From the NCBI GenBank assembly GCA_002479485.1, contig DLNM01000014.1:1-34928 (forward strand): 34,928 nt of DNA, written 5' to 3'. The DNA is from Firmicutes bacterium UBA7510. GTDB taxonomy: Bacteria; Bacillota; Clostridia; Tissierellales; Sedimentibacteraceae. A program made the position numbers and the translations under genes. The notes below the pieces were generated by a model. It was not told the origin of the DNA. It saw nothing but the letters and a program-made list of their open reading frames with translations, and made no database searches. Shown piece by piece: positions 31,260 through 34,928 of the stretch (the first letter of the stretch is position 1; every line of letters starts with the position of its first letter).

Positions 31260-32912
31260 TTAATTTGCCTGCTTAAGTGAACTCTTTAAATCATCTTCTG
31301 CAGTACTTATTGGTTTTAAATCAAAGGTATCTACTAGATATTGTAATACAGTTGGCGATAAAAATGCTGGTAAACTTGGTCCCAAATATATTCCGTTTAT
31401 TCCAAGTGACAATAGTGCTAATAAATCAGCCACAGCCTTTTGTTCATACCAAGAAAGCACGATGGTTAATGGTAAATTATTAACATCTGTATTAAATGCA
31501 TCTGCAAGGCCTGTTGCTATTCTGACTGCTGAATATGCATCATTACACTGTCCTACGTCTAGTAGTCTTGGTAATCCAGCTACTGTTCCAAAGTCTAATT
31601 TATTAAATCTGTATTTTCCACAAGCTAAGGTGAGAATTACACAATCTTCCGGAACCATTTTAGCAAAATCAGTATAATAGCTTCTTCCAGGTCTTGCTCC
31701 ATCACAACCACCTATTAAGAAGAAGTGTCTTATTTTTCCTTCTTTAACTGCATTCACTATAGTTTCTGCATTAGATAATGTTGCATGATGCCCAAAGCCT
31801 ACTAGTATTTCTTTCTCTTCTTCATCTTCCTTAAATCCACCTAATTCTAATGCTTTATTTATTACTTCACTAAAGTCTTTAGTCCCATCTTCTAAAATAC
31901 CTATGTGTTTTACTCCATCCCAACCTACAACACTTGTTGAAAATATCCTATCTTTATATGTTTCTCTTGGCCTCATCAAGCAGTTAGTAGTCATTAAAAT
32001 ACACCCAGATATGGCATCGAATTCTTTTTGTTGATTTTGCCACGCTGAACCAAAATTACCTACTAGATGTTTGTATTTTTTTAATCCTGGATATCCATGT
32101 GATGGTAACATTTCTCCGTGTGTATAAATGTTAATACCCTTACCTTCTGTTTGCTCTAAAAGCATTTCCAAGTCTCTCAAATCATGGCCAGATACTATAA
32201 TAAATGGACCTTTTTTATTATTAACATTTACCTTATGAGGTGAAGGATTTTTGTAGGTTTTAGTATTAGCTTCATCTAGAGTTTGCATTACCTGTACAGC
32301 CATATCTCCAACTCTCATAGTCATACGTATCATATCTTCAACAGTTAAGTTATCATTTGTAGTAGATTCAAGTCCTAAAAAATAAATATTATCCACTTGC
32401 TCATTATTGTAGCCTATAAATCTTGCTTGATGACCATAAGCACTTACGCCCTTTAATCCATATAGTATAGTTGATCTTAAAGAACGAATATCTGCATCTA
32501 GATTCTGATCATACATTATTCCAGCTTTTACAGCATCTTTTAGCATATCTTCTTTAGTATCACTTAAATTATATGTAGCAGCATCTGGATATTTACCTTC
32601 TGGAGCTTCATCTCTTAAAGATTCTTTTATAACTTGTGATTCTTTCAGTAATCTTACATGAACTTCAGCATCAAAGTTTACATTTGTTAATGTTGTAAAT
32701 AAACCATTCTCTACAAACTTAACTATTTTTTTATCAATAATTTTACCTTGTTCAATTAAAGGTTTTGCATAACAAGAAATTCCCTTTAGTTGATATATTA
32801 ATAAGTCCTGTAAATTTGCTATTTCTGGTGTTTTCCCACATACACCACTCTTTGTACATCCCTTACCTCCAGCTGTTTGTTCACATTGATAACAAAACAT
32901 TGAATTTTCCAT
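31260..32912 (-). CDS. hcp: Hybrid cluster protein / hydroxylamine reductase (class I)
   Basis: 550-residue cytoplasmic Fe-S-O cluster enzyme; Hcp proteins reduce hydroxylamine in vitro and act as NO reductases in nitrosative stress defence. Seen: N-terminal FCYQCEQTAGGKGCTKSGVCGK with Cys spacing C-x2-C-x8-C-x5-C, the class I pattern of strict anaerobes, then GHDLRDLEML, THGEMLPSHGYPGLK, TTNCLMRPRETY, ACGKYRFN and LPRLLDVGQCNDAYSA with the hybrid-cluster ligands. The ATG at 32912 follows GGGAGAGG with 5-nt spacing. Downstream of a DUF1450 gene and a broken FAD-oxidoreductase gene; that lost enzyme may once have been its electron donor. Confidence 0.95.
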   Translation of the reverse strand: MENSMFCYQCEQTAGGKGCTKSGVCGKTPEIANLQDLLIYQLKGISCYAKPLIEQGKIIDKKIVKFVENGLFTTLTNVNFDAEVHVRLLKESQVIKESLRDEAPEGKYPDAATYNLSDTKEDMLKDAVKAGIMYDQNLDADIRSLRSTILYGLKGVSAYGHQARFIGYNNEQVDNIYFLGLESTTNDNLTVEDMIRMTMRVGDMAVQVMQTLDEANTKTYKNPSPHKVNVNNKKGPFIIVSGHDLRDLEMLLEQTEGKGINIYTHGEMLPSHGYPGLKKYKHLVGNFGSAWQNQQKEFDAISGCILMTTNCLMRPRETYKDRIFSTSVVGWDGVKHIGILEDGTKDFSEVINKALELGGFKEDEEEKEILVGFGHHATLSNAETIVNAVKEGKIRHFFLIGGCDGARPGRSYYTDFAKMVPEDCVILTLACGKYRFNKLDFGTVAGLPRLLDVGQCNDAYSAVRIATGLADAFNTDVNNLPLTIVLSWYEQKAVADLLALLSLGINGIYLGPSLPAFLSPTVLQYLVDTFDLKPISTAEDDLKSSLKQAN

Positions 32913-32958
32913 ATAAACCTCTCCCTTTTTAAAAACTTTTTTCTAATTTAAAAATCAT

Positions 32959-33174
32959 TTACATTTTATCTTCAATTTTTTTAAGAAGTTCATCTGCTGT
33001 ATCAGCTTGAATCATCTCATCATCAACTAATGCATAAGGGCCAACTGCACAGTCACCGCAATAACCCAAGCAACCCTCTACAAATACTTCAATATTTTTA
33101 TACTTTTCCTGCAATGCTTTAGCGACCTCTTCAGTGCCAAAACTAAAATTATTCTCACAAAACTTAACTTCCAT
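32959..33174 (-). CDS. DUF1450 family protein
   Basis: 71-residue protein with the DUF1450 (YuzB-like) signature EGCLGYCGDCAVGPYALVDD and a Cys near the N-terminus (FCENN). The three clustered cysteines suggest a metal or Fe-S site, but the function of the family is not established. AAGGAGAAAAGAG precedes the ATG. It lies 46 bp before hcp on the same strand, suggesting a shared transcript and a link to redox or nitrosative stress in this organism. Confidence 0.85.
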   Translation of the reverse strand: MEVKFCENNFSFGTEEVAKALQEKYKNIEVFVEGCLGYCGDCAVGPYALVDDEMIQADTADELLKKIEDKM

Positions 33175-33191
33175 CTCTTTTCTCCTTTACT

Positions 33192-33350
33192 TCATTCTGT
33201 TCTAATTATCATTTCATCTTTAACAAATACCTTATATAAATCAAATTTATCTATTAAAGTTTGATTTTCTATAGCTGATTTTAAAATAGGTGATTTTTTT
33301 GTATCTCCAATAACAATTGCCCCAACTATTTTATTCTATCATTCAGTTCA
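33192..33350 (-). pseudogene. Broken FAD-dependent NAD(P)H oxidoreductase, internal deletion
   Basis: From 33335 to the TGA at 33194-33192 the minus strand reads NKIVGAIVIGDTKKSPILKS, then AIENQTLIDKF, about 47 residues. It resembles the C-terminal part of nitrite-reductase/rubredoxin-reductase-type FAD enzymes (the GAxxIGD segment). The frame is closed upstream by TAG (33338-33336) and has no start codon. A good ribosome site (TTGGAGGTGATTG, near 33349-33361) and ATGATAGAA lie immediately upstream in another frame. This looks like a gene whose beginning and end survive while the middle, several hundred codons, was deleted. Confidence 0.65.
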
Positions 33351-33568
33351 ATCACCTCCAAATCAATTTTTTATAATTAACTTAATTCATAAGTTTTTAT
33401 ATTATATCAATATTCCGTCAAAATATGCATTTTATTCATTATTCAACAATGCTTGATAATTAGCAATATTTTAATGAAAATATCTATAATTTTTATGAAG
33501 AAACATTCGGATTTTTCAATCCAATAAATATTGTCGAATCCTATACAGCAGACTAAAATTATAAAAAA

Positions 33569-33606
33569 AGTGTTGAAAACTATTTTTTAAAATAGTTTTC
33601 AACACT
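33569..33606 (-). terminator. Terminator of the cotJ operon
   Basis: An 18-bp perfect inverted repeat, AGTGTTGAAAACTATTTT with its complement at 33589-33606, followed on the minus strand by seven T residues. Confidence 0.9.
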
Positions 33607-33645
33607 CCCTTTTTTTAAACCTCTTTATATTTTTTAAAATTTGCA

Positions 33646-34218
33646 TTAATAGAATTTCTTGCTCTCTATACTCTCTTGAACAAGTCTTAATCCCTCACCG
33701 AATCTTTGGAAGTGTATTAATTCACGTTCCCTTAAGAATCTTAATGCATCTATAACTAGAGGGTCATCTGTTAGCATAATTAAATTTTCGTAAGTGGCTC
33801 TTGCTTTCTGTTCAGCAGCCATATCGTGCCATAAGTCAGCTATCGGATCTCCCTTTGCCTGAGTATATGCTGCAGTCCATGGTACTCCACTAGAATCAGT
33901 GTAGAATGGACAATACTCATGGTTTGCGTAATAGCCGTCAAAACCGGCATCTATAAGCTCTTCTCTGCTAGCTCCTTTTATTAGTTTTCTAAACAGAGTA
34001 GCTATCATTTCCATATGACCTAATTCTTCTGTACCTATATCAGTTAACAGTCCTTTTAATTCATCCATTGGCATACAAAACCTTTGTGTCAGATAGTTCA
34101 TACTTGCGCTAAACTCACCATCTGGGCCACCATATTGATTTAGTATATTCCTTGCCATTCTAACATCACGGTTAGATACTCTAACCGGATATTGTAATTT
34201 CTTTTCATACATAAACAT
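33646..34218 (-). CDS. cotJC: Spore coat protein CotJC (manganese-catalase fold)
   Basis: 190-residue inner spore-coat protein of the manganese catalase family; members can break down hydrogen peroxide in the spore. Seen: MFMYEKKLQYPV at the start, a four-helix di-metal site with Glu 35 (GEFSASMNY), Glu 65 and His 68 (GTEELGHME), Glu 136 (AAEQKARATYE) and His 169 (ERELIHFQRF), matching the ligand order of manganese catalases. GGAGAGG about 9 nt before the ATG at 34218. Last gene of cotJA-cotJB-cotJC; expressed in the mother cell in Bacillus (sigma-E). Confidence 0.95.
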   Translation of the reverse strand: MFMYEKKLQYPVRVSNRDVRMARNILNQYGGPDGEFSASMNYLTQRFCMPMDELKGLLTDIGTEELGHMEMIATLFRKLIKGASREELIDAGFDGYYANHEYCPFYTDSSGVPWTAAYTQAKGDPIADLWHDMAAEQKARATYENLIMLTDDPLVIDALRFLRERELIHFQRFGEGLRLVQESIESKKFY

Positions 34219-34270
34219 AAATAATTACCTCTCCTTCTGTGTTAATTAAAATTAACGCTATATACTAAAA

Positions 34271-34585
34271 TTATTCCCATGGCCAAGGACTTTCAATGTA
34301 TCTCCAAGTTCCAGATATGTCTGGGGTATATAAATCCAAAGGACCATATTTTATTGCAAATTCATCCTTCAATTGTCTTAATCTAGTACTATATTCATGA
34401 TGCCTAATAAGTGCAATTGGATCGTTAGGATGAGTATCTAAAAATAAGGCTGAATCAAGTGTAACAAGTTGGTATTTCATTATTTCAAGCAGTAATTCAT
34501 TTCTATGCTGCATATTCATATTATTCATATCAAAATTCATATTAAAATCCATATTATTCATTCTATTTTCACATGAAACTTCCAT
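34271..34585 (-). CDS. cotJB: Spore coat protein CotJB
   Basis: 104-residue CotJB-family protein needed with CotJA/CotJC for coat assembly. Seen: MKYQLVTLDSALFLDTHPNDPIALIRHHEYSTRL (shown in part by ALFLDTHPND), KYGPLDLY and the terminal YIESPWPWE, which are family signatures. The first 27 residues are an Asn/Met-rich extension (MNNMDFNMNFDMNNMNM), longer than in Bacillus. Starts 3 bp after the cotJA stop; GAGAGGTG inside the cotJA end is the ribosome site, so the two are coupled. Confidence 0.92.
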   Translation of the reverse strand: MEVSCENRMNNMDFNMNFDMNNMNMQHRNELLLEIMKYQLVTLDSALFLDTHPNDPIALIRHHEYSTRLRQLKDEFAIKYGPLDLYTPDISGTWRYIESPWPWE

Positions 34586-34588
34586 ACA

Positions 34589-34786
34589 TTACACCTCTCT
34601 TCTTAATTGTTCGCTGTAAGGAGTAACCAAATCAGGGAAAAGTGTCCCAGCTTGAAATGCCTGATCTACATCCATAAATTCCGGTGATATTTGATAAGGT
34701 ACATATCCATAACCTACCCTAGGATTAGCTGGCATAAAAGGTACTAAAGGCCGATAAACTTCTTGTATATTTTTGTTTAATATCAT
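34589..34786 (-). CDS. cotJA: Spore coat-associated protein CotJA
   Basis: 65-residue CotJA-family protein. Seen: YRPLVPFMPANPRVGYGYVPYQ, then FMDVDQAFQAGTLFPDLVTPYS; the QAGTLFPDL segment and the GYVPYQ strand are characteristic. The ATG at 34786 follows AAAGGAATG with slightly long spacing. First gene of the operon; the upstream 140 bp are very AT-rich, and I could not define a convincing sigma-E promoter. Confidence 0.9.
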   Translation of the reverse strand: MILNKNIQEVYRPLVPFMPANPRVGYGYVPYQISPEFMDVDQAFQAGTLFPDLVTPYSEQLRREV

Positions 34787-34928
34787 AAAAATTCATTCCT
34801 TTCAAAGTTTTGTTTTGAATTACAAAAATTTTACCTTTTCTATTTTTTATTATGACAAATTTGATAAAAAATTGTAATTATGTAGAATTATATACAATTA
34901 ATGTATTCCATAGGTAAAAAAATGTTCA

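Noticed and set aside
33396..33421. FNR/HcpR-type operator (TTGAC...TGATA) upstream of the hcp operon
   Set aside because: The symmetry is poor, and only an extended -10 (TGATATAAT on the minus strand) is clear.
34806..34928. Sigma-E promoter for the cotJ operon
   Set aside because: Expected from Bacillus, but no pair of hexamers with acceptable spacing was convincing in this AT-rich stretch.

Overview
The window comes from an AT-rich, Gram-positive, endospore-forming anaerobe, most likely a member of the Clostridia. The grounds are the very low GC content, strong GGAGG ribosome sites, a cotJA-cotJB-cotJC spore-coat operon, a class I hybrid cluster protein (Hcp), a ferredoxin-like aldo/keto reductase, and the clostridial gene order murB-PHP-rapZ-yvcK. 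I cannot assign a genus from sequence alone.

Layout. (1) 0.3-7.5 kb, plus strand: cell-wall and carbon-flux genes murB, a PHP-family phosphoesterase, rapZ and yvcK, then a PAS/SpoIIE-type PP2C phosphatase where whiA would be expected, then pgi and an S1-domain protein (CvfB family) with a hexapeptide-repeat tail. (2) 7.6-12.4 kb: a divergent cold-shock gene, three tandem LytR-CpsA-Psr (LCP) paralogues and DNA polymerase IV. (3) 12.4-22.7 kb: two arginine deiminase (ADI) gene sets facing each other, arcA1B1C1 on plus and arcA2B2C2 plus a YfcC/ArcD-type transporter on minus. Between them lie a Rgg/PlcR-like HTH-TPR regulator, a previously unlisted 45-codon secreted-peptide gene convergent with it, a possible small RNA and a YaiI/YqxD gene. 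(4) 22.9-28.3 kb, minus strand: a PurM-like kinase (possibly alpha-ribazole kinase), a Zn/Cd P-type ATPase with its ArsR-family regulator, and a MATE efflux pump with a long structured leader. (5) 28.3-31.0 kb, plus: an Fe-S aldo/keto reductase, a cotJC remnant, a secreted matrixin-like protease and a membrane-anchored neighbour. (6) 31.1-34.8 kb, minus: hcp, a DUF1450 protein and a broken FAD-oxidoreductase gene, then the cotJ operon.

How the genes fit together. ADI makes ATP from arginine (deiminase, ornithine carbamoyltransferase, carbamate kinase) with arginine/ornithine exchange. The regulator/peptide pair between the two ADI sets has the architecture of an RRNPP quorum-sensing module and is the best candidate here for an undescribed system.

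A second theme is translational leader structure. The leaders of pgi, cvfB, arcC2 and the MATE gene share a two-hairpin element that ends at the Shine-Dalgarno sequence and carries a short GTG-started reading frame. The arcA1 leader has a short frame whose codons form one arm of a stem that buries the arcA1 ribosome site. The yaiI leader also has a hairpin touching its ribosome site. No tRNA, rRNA, CRISPR array, intact insertion sequence or prophage was seen.
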